Positions 19,877 to 30,694 of a stretch of 64,000 bases of DNA are shown piece by piece (within the stretch, counting starts at the first letter, position 1; the number at the start of each line of letters is the position of its first letter). The stretch is from Craspedostauros australis (Eukaryota > Bacillariophyta > Bacillariophyceae > Mastogloiales > Achnanthaceae): positions 372,001 through 436,000 of the forward strand of contig JAMXDE010000041.1 in the NCBI GenBank assembly GCA_026770025.1, in the 5' to 3' direction. The translations under genes and the position numbers were made by a program. The notes under the pieces are model-generated. The model ran no database searches and was not told the origin of the DNA. It saw only the letters and a program-made list of their open reading frames with translations.

Positions 19877-21229
19877 ATGATGCAAACCATCGACAATACT
19901 AAAAATCAACGTAAGTCTTTGAGTCGGAGCATCGCACTTGCTGTCGAACGTACAGGCAAAAGGAGGAACGCAATCAGATTTGCCAGAGAGGTCTGTGACA
20001 AGAACACACCAGTGTTTGGTCTGCCAGGAAGTCAACTTCGTGTCCAAAGCAGCCGACAGTTCTCCACATTGAAGAGACGAAGCATCACAAGCTACATGTC
20101 ATTCTTGGAAAAGGCTCACATCCAGCCAGGTGGGGGGACCCTCGCCGAGCTTGCGGATGATGGCAGCGATGACTTCGGCTGTGATGACATCAGTGACCTT
20201 GTTGACAGCCTCACCGACGCACTTGACTCCATCTCGCTGCACTCATCTACTGCTTCGTCGTCTGCAGCTTCTTCATCAGCTACTTCTTTGCCTGTGCGTG
20301 CATCCACAAAACCTGCTCTGTCAGCCAAAGACGCCACCCCCGCGCAAGCACAGCAATCCAACGCCACCACGATGAATGCCAATTCTCTTTCTACCCCGTG
20401 CAAGACGGTGATCATCGAAAGCAAGCAATCAGAGACACCACAGCGTGTCCAAGTTGCTGAAGCAGCCTTCGCTTCCCCGGTTCCAGCGTTCTCTTCGCCG
20501 GTTCCAATCTTCGCGTCACCTGTCTTGACCCCGCATGGACATCGGAACAAGCACATCGAGCAAGACCCGATGCTTGCTTCTTTGTTCAACAATGCTGACG
20601 ATGGCACCAAGGCGAACCCATACAAGATCCCCGTTAACCTCGACTTCCCTGAGCGCAATGGGCGTTTTCTCATTGATCTTGTCAATGACATGGGTGTGAA
20701 GAGCGGAAATTTCTCTGGGTATCACATCCGAGTCCCTTCTTCAATCCACGACTTCGACAAGTGGACTGCGACAGTCCCTGTCGACATGCCATTGGTCGCC
20801 AATCGTGCCCTCGTGATTCGCGGACCCAGCACTTACGGCTGGCATCGCAATCCGCACGACTTCTACTTAACCGACGAAGAAGCTGGGAGTGCAAGAATTG
20901 CGCTTGGATCCACCATGGCAAGCATCGAAGGATCGGAGCATCGGAAGTACTCCTACTGGCTTCTCATTTTCCCTGCTGGTGTTGCGTTCGACCACAACGT
21001 CTTCGAAAAACTCACAGACAACGCCATCCGCACTCACATCTCTGTGCAAGAGGCAGACGAAACCGCAACTGAGCTCGGGTGTGTCACTTATGGAGCATCG
21101 GCATACTGGAAAGTCGTGGTGCAAGGCGGTCGCTTGAATGCCAAGCCTGCCGCGAAGGGCATGAAGAACTATCTCGCCATGTTGAAGGCGAAGAAGACTG
21201 GCGGTGGAAATGGCGATGGCGACGTCTAG
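19877..21229 (+). CDS. 450-aa hypothetical protein, transposon gene C
   Basis: Starts at ATG 19877 (MMQTIDNTKNQRKSLSRSIA). A basic N-terminus (~1-80) is followed by an acidic then Ser/Ala/Thr-rich linker (~90-230) and a compact C-terminal domain (~235-430). That domain includes NPYKIPVNLDFPERNGRFL, STYGWHRNPHDFYLTDEEAG, YSYWLLIFPAGVAFDHNVFE and LGCVTYGASAYWKVVVQGG, then a Gly/Lys tail. I recognise no family. A GTAAGT near 19914 could be a splice donor, but the frame is open across it. It converges on gene D, ending ~180 bp from it. Linker plus folded domain suggests a structural or nucleic-acid-binding accessory role; unproven. Confidence 0.65.
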   Translation: MMQTIDNTKNQRKSLSRSIALAVERTGKRRNAIRFAREVCDKNTPVFGLPGSQLRVQSSRQFSTLKRRSITSYMSFLEKAHIQPGGGTLAELADDGSDDFGCDDISDLVDSLTDALDSISLHSSTASSSAASSSATSLPVRASTKPALSAKDATPAQAQQSNATTMNANSLSTPCKTVIIESKQSETPQRVQVAEAAFASPVPAFSSPVPIFASPVLTPHGHRNKHIEQDPMLASLFNNADDGTKANPYKIPVNLDFPERNGRFLIDLVNDMGVKSGNFSGYHIRVPSSIHDFDKWTATVPVDMPLVANRALVIRGPSTYGWHRNPHDFYLTDEEAGSARIALGSTMASIEGSEHRKYSYWLLIFPAGVAFDHNVFEKLTDNAIRTHISVQEADETATELGCVTYGASAYWKVVVQGGRLNAKPAAKGMKNYLAMLKAKKTGGGNGDGDV

Positions 21230-21410
21230 GTAGTAGTTGGTACAGCACAGCACAACACAGAACAAGAGCAGCTGCAATTGGAACTGCGGCATCGACGTAA
21301 CAAGATAATGAGTGAACATGTGAAGTATAGTATTGATTGGTATGTTGCCTAGTTTAGTGTCCTACTGATATGGTGGGGTTGGTGTTGTGCTGCGCTCTGC
21401 CTTGTGTCCA

Positions 21411-21827
21411 TCAGGCCATGCCCGGATTGCGAGGGATTTCATCAACACCAACGAAGCGATGATCCGCGTCATCGCCAAGCTGTACACGGATCTGCGATGC
21501 TTGCTTCATCTTCCGAATAAGGATGTTTTGGAAGCCTCCGATATCCCCAGTGTCGAGGATGTTGCACTCGCACATCGCCATCGCAAGCTTGTCGACCAGC
21601 TTGTTGATATCAGCATGCTGTTGCAAGATCGCCTCGACTTTGTTCTCTGGGATCTTGCGGCGCTTGACGTTGTCCTTGCTGATCGCGGTTGCCTTCAGAT
21701 GCCCGTTGTCCAATTGCAAGATAACCGGAATGCGAGTCTTCGTTCGTGCCTTCTGGGTATTCACCCACCCAATAAGGCCTTTGTACTTGCCACCAACGGC
21801 TGTGATTGGTTTTCCTTTCATTGCCAT
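21411..21827 (-). CDS. 138-aa KOW-like hypothetical protein, transposon gene D
   Basis: Starts at ATG 21827. The N-terminus MAMKGKPITAVGGKYKGLIG followed by WVNTQKARTKTRIPVILQLD resembles a KOW-type beta-barrel loop (Gly-x-Tyr/Lys-Gly after a G-K-P start). The C-terminal half is helical (VEAILQQHADINKLVDKLAM, FQNILIRKMKQASQIRVQLG). KOW-like folds bind RNA or protein; assignment here is only by pattern. It is divergent from the transposase gene with ~465 bp between, so the two may share a promoter. Confidence 0.6.
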   Translation of the reverse strand: MAMKGKPITAVGGKYKGLIGWVNTQKARTKTRIPVILQLDNGHLKATAISKDNVKRRKIPENKVEAILQQHADINKLVDKLAMAMCECNILDTGDIGGFQNILIRKMKQASQIRVQLGDDADHRFVGVDEIPRNPGMA

Positions 21828-22291
21828 GTTGTTCTGGAAGAGATGAACTATGGCATCATCATCTGTGCCAACATGTTGACAACAGCAACAGTAACAGCAA
21901 CGCGACTAGTGGCAATGCTCGTGGTTGGCAACTCGCGAACACGGGGCCCAACGAGTAACAGTAACAGCGATTGAATTTGATTTCGCGGGTTTGAGACATG
22001 TCGCCAAAGGGGTTGGCTCGATTACTTCTCTGTGCACGAGTATGATCACATGTTGCTGTTTGCTTTCGTGCGCGCTGGCGATTTCGTGGCGTTCGGTTGT
22101 TTTGATCGATCGCATCGCCATCGGCTGTAGCGTTCACGGCACACTGTTGATTCTTCAACCAGAAGTGCAAGTTGTACAACTACTGTCAGCATTAGCATCA
22201 GCATTAGCATAAAGAGTAGCAAGAGGAACATCAGACTTCGCAACAACAGCAACAGCAACGAAGACAATCATCGCGCACCAACCACTGCAGC

Positions 22292-23200
22292 ATGTTTTTG
22301 AGTCCAAACACTGTTCTCACGCTCGGGCTTCAGCTGGTGGGGATTCAACACACCGAACAAACATCAAAACGCACTCTTGTCAAACTCTTCCGACAACATT
22401 ACGGTTCCAATCCGCTTGATGTTGCCGAGATCTGGTTTGACTTGTGTCATACGACGATCTCTGAAGCTGCGATTGGCACGAAAGAGCAAACAATGAAAGG
22501 GTTCACATTCTATATGATTGCTCTCTATTATCTGTGGCTCTATCCAAAGAACTCGGGCGTCATCGTTTCCCGTTTCGGTATCTGTGAGCGGTATGCCCGA
22601 GGCGAAGCAATTTGGAACTGGATCAAACGCATCGCAGCATTGCGCGCAAAGAAGATCGTCTGGACCAAGTCGTTGGACCACCCCAATTCAGCCATTTTCG
22701 CAGTGACGGTTGATGGCACTGATTTCCGCACGTGGGAACCCAAGCACCCAACACTGCCAGTGGACCGAGCGCAGTTCTCTCACAAATTTAATCATGGCGC
22801 GGTGAAGTACGAGATCGCAATTTCGGTCTTCACATCAAAATGCGTTTGGATCAACGGTCCATTTCCAGGCGGAACACATGACAGAACCATCTTCCGCCAA
22901 GGTCTCAAGGACAAAATCGCAAGAGGCAAATTGGCCATCGCCGACCGGGGATACCAAACAAGCGAACCCAACGAACGCAAAAAATTGTCATTGCCAAGCG
23001 GCACAGATTCGAGACACCTCGCCAAGTTCAAGAGCCGAGCTCGTTGCCGACATGAGAGCTTCAACGGTCGGATCAAAAAATTCAAGATCATGGATGACAC
23101 CTTTCGCCACGGTCACCAGTGCCATGTACACGCCTTCGAAGCTGTGTGTGTGATTCTGCAGTACCAAATGGACAACGGGTCTGAATTGTTCGCAGTGTAG
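22292..23200 (+). CDS. DDE transposase (Harbinger/IS4-like, DDE_Tnp_4 type)
   Basis: 302 residues from ATG 22292. Candidate catalytic residues are D141 in FAVTVDGTDFRTWEP, D218 in LAIADRGYQTS and E255 in RHESFNGRIKKF. Between them are FSHKFNHGAVKYEIAIS and WINGPFPGGTHDRTIFR, and near the end FRHGHQCHVHAFEAVCVILQ. This order is typical of the Harbinger-like DDE endonuclease superfamily; the length is at the short end, and a separate DNA-binding subunit is usual in that family. No internal stops. It would cut and rejoin the element ends. It is the clearest reason to call 16890-23796 a transposon. Confidence 0.88.
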   Translation: MFLSPNTVLTLGLQLVGIQHTEQTSKRTLVKLFRQHYGSNPLDVAEIWFDLCHTTISEAAIGTKEQTMKGFTFYMIALYYLWLYPKNSGVIVSRFGICERYARGEAIWNWIKRIAALRAKKIVWTKSLDHPNSAIFAVTVDGTDFRTWEPKHPTLPVDRAQFSHKFNHGAVKYEIAISVFTSKCVWINGPFPGGTHDRTIFRQGLKDKIARGKLAIADRGYQTSEPNERKKLSLPSGTDSRHLAKFKSRARCRHESFNGRIKKFKIMDDTFRHGHQCHVHAFEAVCVILQYQMDNGSELFAV

Positions 23201-23399
23201 CTTGTTCATGCTTCATTGTCACTAGTAACAAAATTAGCCCACTATTGTTGTGCTTATTCCTTGTCATCTCGGGTGTTGAGACTCATGTTGCTGTATTTGT
23301 TTGGTAATCATCTGTCGTCAAGTTGCGTGGGCAGAGAAGACCGGCTGCGATGGAATGTCAGTGTGGCACGTCATTCACGAGTGATTGAGGTTGGCCTTT

Positions 23400-23796
23400 T
23401 AGAATTGCGCTGGGCCCAATTACTTTCCATTTTTTGGAGCGAAACCCATTAATGAGAAACGCGTTTCCATTAACCATTTTATTTTACATTATCGGGACTG
23501 GCTTTCCATTAATGAGAAAGCGAAAACCATTTTTCATTGCGCTTGCCATTTTTTGTTCCGGAGAGATATTTCACGGGACTCGATAGCTTCAACAACAAAT
23601 ATCAATACGGCAGGTGCATGCCTGAATAAATGTCATTGATATTAAAGTGAGAGCCATTATTTAACATATCATTCCCAACGTACTTTTTACAGCGATGGCC
23701 TTCGAAGAGGAGAACGAAGCGAAGAATTGAAGGAGAAGAGCGATTAGGTCGAATTAGTCGAATACTGACGTGGTTGATACATTTGCCGAGTGTCCC
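23400..23796 (-). repeat. Right terminal inverted repeat of the multi-gene transposon
   Basis: Carries GCGCTGGGCCCAAT at ~23407, two CATTAATGAGAAA blocks (~23447 and 23507), CCATTTTTTG, AGGTCGAATTAGTC at ~23747 and the terminal ATTTGCCGAGTGTCCC at 23781-23796. As reverse complement it follows the left end block by block. TCACGGGACTCG occurs in direct orientation at both ends (~17313 and ~23571). Confidence 0.6.
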
Positions 23797-25439
23797 TGTG
23801 CTATCGGACACAAGAACACGCAAACCCGTGTAGTACTTTACTCCATGGCATTGTACCTCTCTGGTATCCGGCGCCAAAGCGAAAATTTGGGTGACAAGTC
23901 AGCGTTCGCGCCAGACACGCCAAGGAGTACGATACACAAAGAAGCATGGTGCGGTCAAGGCGAAAGGTGGCGTGCTGTGCTCAACGTACCGTTGCGGATT
24001 GGTTGGGCACATGGTCTCCTCTTCGCGGCGAGCTCGGCGAGGGTGTAAATCTGTTGCAATCGAGAGCGCGGAAGAATCGCGTCTTGGTGTTGTTGTTGAT
24101 GCTGCTGTGGTTTCTGGCACCAATCGATCAGTCCCCCAGCTCTCTCTCTCTCTTTGGGTTGAACCTGCTCAAGCGTCCGCCCGAGTTGGCACAGATAAAA
24201 TCGGCGGGGCATGATTGGATCAGGCAGAGAGAAGAGCACAGTTGGCACATCCAATTGGTTGGCGTATACAGCAGTAGAGGTGCCGAGGCGGAGTAGTCGG
24301 AGAGTCACCTCGACGAGGAGTACCGCACCACGGGGTACAATAGAGGAGAGAAACTGGTCCTTCTGTTTTCTTTGCGACGGACAGAGGCAACCCTTCACCT
24401 TTGGCGGGGCGCGTTCCCGAGTTCTGGGGCCACTCGAACCCCTCTCGTGAGGTGATCTTGTCAAGAGTGTCAGGAAGACTTCATGCAACCTCTGCGACTA
24501 GAGTTCGAGTTAACATATCATTTCGTCGTGCTCTCCGATCGTTTGTTTCTGCCTTCTGTCCTTCACGACTTGGGCCTGACATGTTGGACAACAAGATGGA
24601 ATCGGTTGCCGTGGAGGTTGGATGTGCCTGTGAACGAGAAGGGCAGTGTCTTGTCACCTCACCAACTTTTGTCCATGCACTCTTTGCCTATGGTGGCCAT
24701 GTGGATGCTGACACCGTGCTCCCGTTTCCTATTTCCCATCTGCAATGCTGACTCTGTCACCGGTGGCTCTCTACATCGGCAACGAAGCCAAAAACAGCAC
24801 TGTGCCTTCACCGTTCTCATGAGATGAAGTGTTGTGCTTGGGTTCTGGTTCAAAACAGCATTGATGACGTCGATGGTAATCCTGATGACTTTTGTCAAGG
24901 TGATGGGATGAAAGTGTTATTGGAGACATTGTGCAGACAATCACAGAATCCTCGTCCATGCCAATTGTTGGCAGCACTCGCCGTAGACCTGGCTGGCTTG
25001 TGTGGCATACAGGAGGAGGAGGAGAAGGAAGATAAATTCTCTTGGCGACCATACTCCCAGAGTCCTATGCTGTGCTACGTTTCGCTACAATTGCATGTGC
25101 TATGAAGACAAGGAATCACTTTCTCTCTTCCAGGTCTACCTTATCCAACAGAACGAACTAATGAATGATCTATCCATCGAATCTCGTCCTGTTTGTACCT
25201 GTGCTGCGAAACCGAGGCAAGCTACTGACAATGTATGTATGCATGTATGTACGTGTTTCATCCAGAGATGAGGCGATCATCGCATCACTGCCCCCTGCGA
25301 TTTGGATCAAGACGCAGTTCGTTCCAGTATGTACCTTCATTGATTCTGAAAAGACGGTTACATGTTGTGGGGTGGTGGATGACGGATGGCTGATTCCTTC
25401 CTGTTGGCAGCATGATAGAGGAGCAAAAGGCTGCAACGC
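23797..25439. other. Intergenic, no gene supported
   Basis: Lies between two DNA-transposon candidates. It contains a short CT microsatellite near 24140. The open frames seen lack ATG starts or family features. Confidence 0.4.
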
Positions 25440-28400
25440 ATATCCATAAAGAAAATGTCTGTCTGTGGAGACCAAAAATGGCCATTTTGGGCTCAGGAGA
25501 CAAAGTTACCCGGAGGTTCGCCAAAATCCGGTCTGAGGAGACAATTTTCAGTTCCACGTGATATCTCTCCACGATAGGATTTTTTCGGTCGAATACTTCG
25601 ACTAAAAAAATTGCAACCTCTGCGTTCCGACATCTGCTCCTCCAAGATTTTCTTCATCATCGTTGTTTCTTCACTTTCCTCCAGATGGCAACAACCCTCC
25701 CTCTCCAACCTCCTTGCCTGCTGTGGTTCATTTCATCCCATCAACCTCGCACCTCCTTGCTTATCATTCGCAGCATCCCCCATACTGCCTTCTTCTTCCA
25801 GCTTGCCTTCTTCGATATGTCACCTTCATCATGGCATCTTCTCTTCCGCCTGATGCTCCCAATGCTAATGATGACTTGCCCACAGCTTCCACTCCACTTG
25901 CAACAACCAGCCATGGCAACGTCTCTCCATCCCAGCAGCTTCATCCCTTTGGACAAGTTTTGGATGATGGAATGGGTGATGCAGGCAAACACGCCCATGA
26001 AGAAGAAGGAAATGGCATCTGTGTCAACAGTGATGACGAGGGTGTGGTGCCTACAGTAGTGCCTCCAGATCCTGTTGGCAATTTTGGAGTCAAACTGTGC
26101 TAGCTTCCTGGCTACAGCCATCACATCGTCCTCCCTCCCAAGAAGGGGAGTAGGGAGATCTCTGCGGAGTGGAAGGTGCTCTCAGCCTATGACCATGCAA
26201 CAAAAGTGACTGTTGGAGAAGCGCACAAGCTTGCTCTCCTCCATGCAAAGGAAGAGATTTGTCCACTGTGAACAGCTGTCTTGCAACGCTTCCCCAAGAG
26301 TCCTCCTGGGTCTCCACCATATGTGCCAACACCCCATGACTTGATCCACAATGTGCTGGGTCCCACATCTCCCATTTTCATCTGTGCATTTGGCCCAAGC
26401 GGGCTGGGTTTCTCATATGTTGAGTACATGGAGTTCCTCTATGCCATCACATCACAGATGGTGGAAGGCTGCACCATTCATCGGCTCTACAATGGCAGCA
26501 ATGCTGTCACACTTCCCAGCTTTCCCACCAGACAGCACTACATCAATCTCTGGGATCGTATTCAACGCAATGGAAACCCTGTCTCTCGGAATGACCATCG
26601 CTTTGTTTGGACCGAATTGGAAAGTGCTTTCAACATGATGCTTGAGGTTCTTTGTCTTCGGCATGGTTGCCCAAATTGGATCGTCACATTGGATGATGAC
26701 AAGGTCCATTGCAGCAGCCGTGCGGAGAGCAGATATCTGCTTGGCATGAGACATACTCATGCAAATCGTAATGGGTAAGTGACAAACAGCATTGTGTGCT
26801 TTGTTGCAGAGGGGTGGCATCTCCATTTCATATTTCAATTCCTCACCCCAGGTCTCCGTCTCGTTTCCGTCTTCTGCATTCCTTCAGATTAACCCTGAAC
26901 ACTCTTGTCCAGTCTGCTTCTGGACTTGTTGTGGGGTTGGCCGCTTGCCAAGATGGGTTGGATGACGACACCTATCGGTTGTTCACCCAACTAAAAGAAC
27001 CCGATGGTTCTTTTCGAAATCTAACCCTCATGACAAATCGAAGATACAACTGCCACAGCACTACCGTCTACCTCACTACCAGGGGTGCCAATCTGGAGGG
27101 TACACACATGCGAGCTGGATACCTACCATTCACTTTCGGCCCATCCATTGGCAAGGGTGCACTCCAAATGAATATTGGGAGGAAGGGGCCAAGGATGGTG
27201 CATAGTGCTGTCACCAACAGCATTGGCAAACAACAATTGACATGCTATGGATACCGTCTCAACGAACAAACTGTACTTGCACTCTCCACAAGATCGAGTG
27301 GCTTCGAGTGGGGCCTCACTCTCAGCAACGCCAGTGACCAACAATAATACCAAGACATGGTGGAGGACAAGTATGGGAACAATCCAAGATCCTCGCACTA
27401 CCCACACTTCTTCCAAATGTGCACTGTCAATCCAACATGATCGTCGGCAGTCAGAGCTGCCATATCCCAAACTCCCCTTGGCACAACCGGCGTTGTGGCT
27501 GCCGCATCGAAGAATGTGAAACAGCGTTGGGCAGATATGGTGTGGGATCTGCCTGTGGATGGATTCAACTGTGGCCAGGGTGACCATCTGTGGTTCGTCC
27601 ACCACCACTTCACGTTCACGAGCACCTCCACCTACAGCATGATACAGAAGGTGCTTGAAAGTGGAGAGTGGTGCAACACCAACAACGCCACCATATTCAA
27701 TCAACCTGCATGGGAGTGCATTGGCCGCTACTTGGGATATGACGTGCTTGGTCGGAAGGCGAAGTACCACAATGTGTTGCAAGCAGAAAAAGCGAGATTG
27801 CGCGCACTTGATTTATACTCCAAACTCACAACTCCCACCTTCGATTCCCGTCATGTTGAAATTGCACTTCTCTCCTCTCTCCGCGACGATGCCCCTGAAG
27901 AGGATGCCTTCCCTGACAAAGAGTTCATCGAACTCATGGTTACCGCAGTAAGCTCCAGCGAACCAGAGCCACACGATGCAAAATGCTCCACACCATCCTC
28001 GTTGATGACAACAAGGTTCGACGGCGATTCGTGGCCATCAGCGATGCCTCCCTCAAGAATGACCTCAAGGCTTGTCTCCCCAACACCAATGTAACGAAAA
28101 TGCCACGAGAGAAGTTTGTGGAGAGATTGGTTGCCCTGGCGATGAAGGAGATCGAGCAGGAGCCCAACCATCCATCCAGTTTCCAGGAGGGAAGCACCAC
28201 TTCAGAGTGGATGCACAAGCTTGACCATGACCTCACAACTCTCATGTTACAATCGTGGTTCATGAAGTCGGTTCGGGGCAAGGCCAGAAAGCTCGAAAAG
28301 CTGGGCCACAAAAACGAGGCTCCCTTCATGAAGCAGGCCCTCCACTGTGTTGGAGTGGGTGGTGAGGAAAGGTAGATGAAGGTGATGTACCAAGTGGGGG

Positions 28401-28997
28401 TGGTGCGAAACGCCGATGCACCAGCACCACAGAGACGGCGGACGCACTTGGAGACAACTCCACAACGACCGCGAACGTGCGCAGCAGCTCAACAAGGAAA
28501 GTACAGCCATGGGAATGGGTCGAGATGTAACATATAGCAAAGTAATAACACACAAACTTCCATCAATATGGGGTGATGTATTGTTCCTGTGAAGAGGCGC
28601 GGCCACAAATCATTGTGATGCAAGAGGAAGAACACTGTGGAACGATCATGTCCTGTGAAGAGCGTGGTGGACGTGGATAAGCATGCAATGAACAGATGTA
28701 TACGAAGAACTGTGATGAGATGCAAGTGGCTCAATGCATCCAGGAGAAGCATTGAGCCATAGTAAACAGGAGGGCATGCCAGGACATTGTGAGAAATCGG
28801 AAAAAACGATATGAGGAGGGGAAAAGTGAGCGCGAACAAATTGAGTTAGTCGAGATGGTCGAAGAAAATGCCATCACAATAAAACGTCGCGTTACTTGAT
28901 TTTGGTCTGAGGAGACCGATTTTGGCACTCCTCAAATCCGCTTGGTCTCCTGAGACAATTTTGGACTTTTATCGTGGACGAATTTCCTCATGGATAT
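25440..28997. mobile_element. Candidate TIR DNA transposon with decayed transposase-like gene
   Basis: Sequence at 25440-25620 and the reverse complement of 28820-28997 share, in order, ATATCCAT(A/G)A(A/G)GAAA, CTCAGGAGAC, GCCAAAATC, a GGTCTGAGGAGAC-like motif and TCGACTAA followed by an A/T-rich block. This is an imperfect ~180-bp terminal inverted repeat. Inside is one long broken gene (25831-28375). The TCGACTAA motif recalls the ends of the element at 16890-23796, hinting at relatedness (weak). The target duplication was not resolved. Confidence 0.55.
25831..28375 (+). pseudogene. Decayed transposase-like gene with one intron
   Basis: Starts at ATG 25831 (MASSLPPDAPNANDDLP). One frame continues through TAG at 26101 and TGA at 26269 to a splice donor GG|GTAAGT at 26775. 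The acceptor TTCAG at 26887 rejoins the reading frame in phase (113-bp intron). The downstream frame passes TAA at 27345 and TGA at 27438, then shifts near 27950-27985 into a last frame ending at 28375. Blocks include GPSGLGFSYVEYMEFLYAI, CPNWIVTLDDDKVHC, GANLEGTHMRAGYLPFTFG and QRWADMVWDLPVDGFNCG. DDD and GTHMR are reminiscent of PiggyBac/IS4-like DDE enzymes, but I cannot confirm the family. Intact it would be ~800 residues. Confidence 0.6.
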
Positions 28998-29882
28998 GTG
29001 CTTGGCGCTTGTTCTTCGTTTGGCTTTTGTCATGCAACGCGAGAGGAGTACCAGGATCGATCTCGGACACCTTGCTGGAGCTGCCTCTTTGCTATGGACA
29101 ATGTGCAGCACAGCATTCAATCCCCATCATGCATTCCTGTCCAACGCACCCTATGCAGCCTCCTCCTCGTAAGTAGTGACAGAATTAGCAACACAAACAA
29201 CCGTTCGTCAGTGCAACCACAACGGTCTTGTTTGGTAGTGATGTGGAAGCAAACCACGAAATGGGCGTTGACTGTTTCTCTCTCTCTCTCTCTTTGTGGA
29301 AGGTCGAGCAGAACCGTCGTCGACCACAACTTACTGACACCCTCCACAGCGATTTGTCCTCCGCCAAGTTGATGCCAAACTCGAATATAGTAGAGCATCG
29401 CCTGACACTGTCGTCTGCAGAGAGAGAGAGAGAGAGCAGAGAGCTCCACAGTGCCACATTGCTCTACTGCCAACGTGTCCATACCCATACTCTGTTCATA
29501 TCAGGAGTGGGCACCAAGCTTGGCCCGCTCAGGGTTCCAAGTCGAGGTCATCTTGCACCATTTCCAATAATCTGTTTTTGTGTTACTGTTGCAAATGAAG
29601 AAAGCCTTTCGCTGCCAGCGACGAGTCACGAGCCACTATGCAACACACGCACGCTTGGATGGCACGAGCAAACATATCCCACAATTCTCCCACTCAATCC
29701 CAACAAGGGAGCTTGACCTTGGTTTGCACAATCCTCGCGTAGCGATAGCGATGATGATCGGCATTTGATTTCTGAGCAGATGTGCAATGATCGCAGAATT
29801 GTCACCAGTACCAAACGAGCTGTGTGGTTCGCGATCATTCTTGGCCGTTGCTCTCTCTCTCTCTCTCTCTCTTGGGAGATGC

Positions 29883-29915
<33 letters not shown>

Positions 29916-30694
29916 GAATGTGAATGTGATGGCCGACGGATGAGATATGGACAGAAGGTGCTTATGCACTGTGCCATCCTCCTCTTGCTTCGGAGCAAAA
30001 ACAACAGATCTGTACTTCCAGGAGATGCACTTGGTGTAACCCCGCAAGAATCCGGTGAAAGCTTGTGAGCAGCGTGAGCGAGCGCGTTTTCAACCTGTGA
30101 TACTCGTTGCCCAACGATCGCCTCCCAAGTAGAACATGCTAGTTCACAGCGATCGAACCAACCCAACGGCAAGGGCTGCGGTACATGTACACTCTCTCGG
30201 GGTTGTTGGCTTGCTCATTTGCTGGCTGCTTGTGATGTTGTCTATCTGTTTGCCAAAAGAACTATGGATACCAACTGCCGACTACTTGTGTGGTTTAGTG
30301 CAGAAAGCAAATAGAACCGTGGAGCATATAATAACGTCAATTAACGCCTTGTTCGCGCACAGTTGCCTTGACGCAACCAATACTTAACGAATGCATTGCC
30401 TGGTGAGACATGATTTATGACCGCTTCAACACAAGCGCGCCAACTTCGCAAGAAGAAATCCGACACCCACATTTTCCACCAAATGGACGCAACAGCAAAC
30501 GGCGGCGATAAAGGGACGCAGTCTGTTGCCGATTATGAAACAAGGAGACGGCGCCAAGCCGGTCTTCACCGCATGGCAGATACGCAAAAGAACTGCACTC
30601 ACAATGGTTCCCAAACGCGGCCGTGGATCCGGATAGTTGGGAAACCGTTGAGACCACCGTCTGAGACGGTCAATGCTGCGGCGTGTTCGGCAGG
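28998..30694. other. Intergenic with microsatellites, no gene supported
   Basis: Holds (CT)n at ~29277-29294, (GA)n at ~29419-29436, (CT)n at ~29851-29873 followed by a (TGTTGC)n-like run to ~29912. A frame at 30136-30387 with one hydrophobic stretch and one at 30417-30704 start with ATG but show no family features; the second may be an upstream exon of the small gene that follows. Confidence 0.4.

Larger units (their letters stand above)
16890..23796. mobile_element. Candidate 6.9-kb multi-gene TIR DNA transposon
   Basis: Forward sequence at 16890-17325 and the reverse complement of 23400-23796 share, in the same order, GGGACAC(C/T)CGGCAAAT, GACTAATTCGACCT, a CGTTGGG-containing block, AATATCAA, CAAAAAATGG, TTCTCATTAATG and the GCGCTGGGCCCAAT motif. 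I read this as long (~400 bp), heavily diverged terminal inverted repeats. Between them are five genes: membrane protein (+), 176-aa protein (-), 450-aa protein (+), 138-aa protein (-) and a DDE transposase (+). No clear target duplication is visible at GGGACAC/GTGTCCC, so the exact ends are uncertain. Gene density and the alternating order contrast with the sparse flanks. It resembles a PIF/Harbinger-type element with extra genes (inference). Confidence 0.6.

Noticed and set aside
22240-22262. CAACAG/CAGCAA runs near the transposase start as a regulatory element
   Set aside because: Simple trinucleotide repeats of this kind occur throughout the window; no specific support.
23797-25439. Minus-strand frame of 177 codons at 23955-24488
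   Set aside because: No ATG start, no family pattern, and it overlaps a microsatellite.
16890-28997. A single giant transposon spanning both TIR elements
   Set aside because: Each element has its own inverted ends that pair better with each other; 1.6 kb of featureless DNA lies between.
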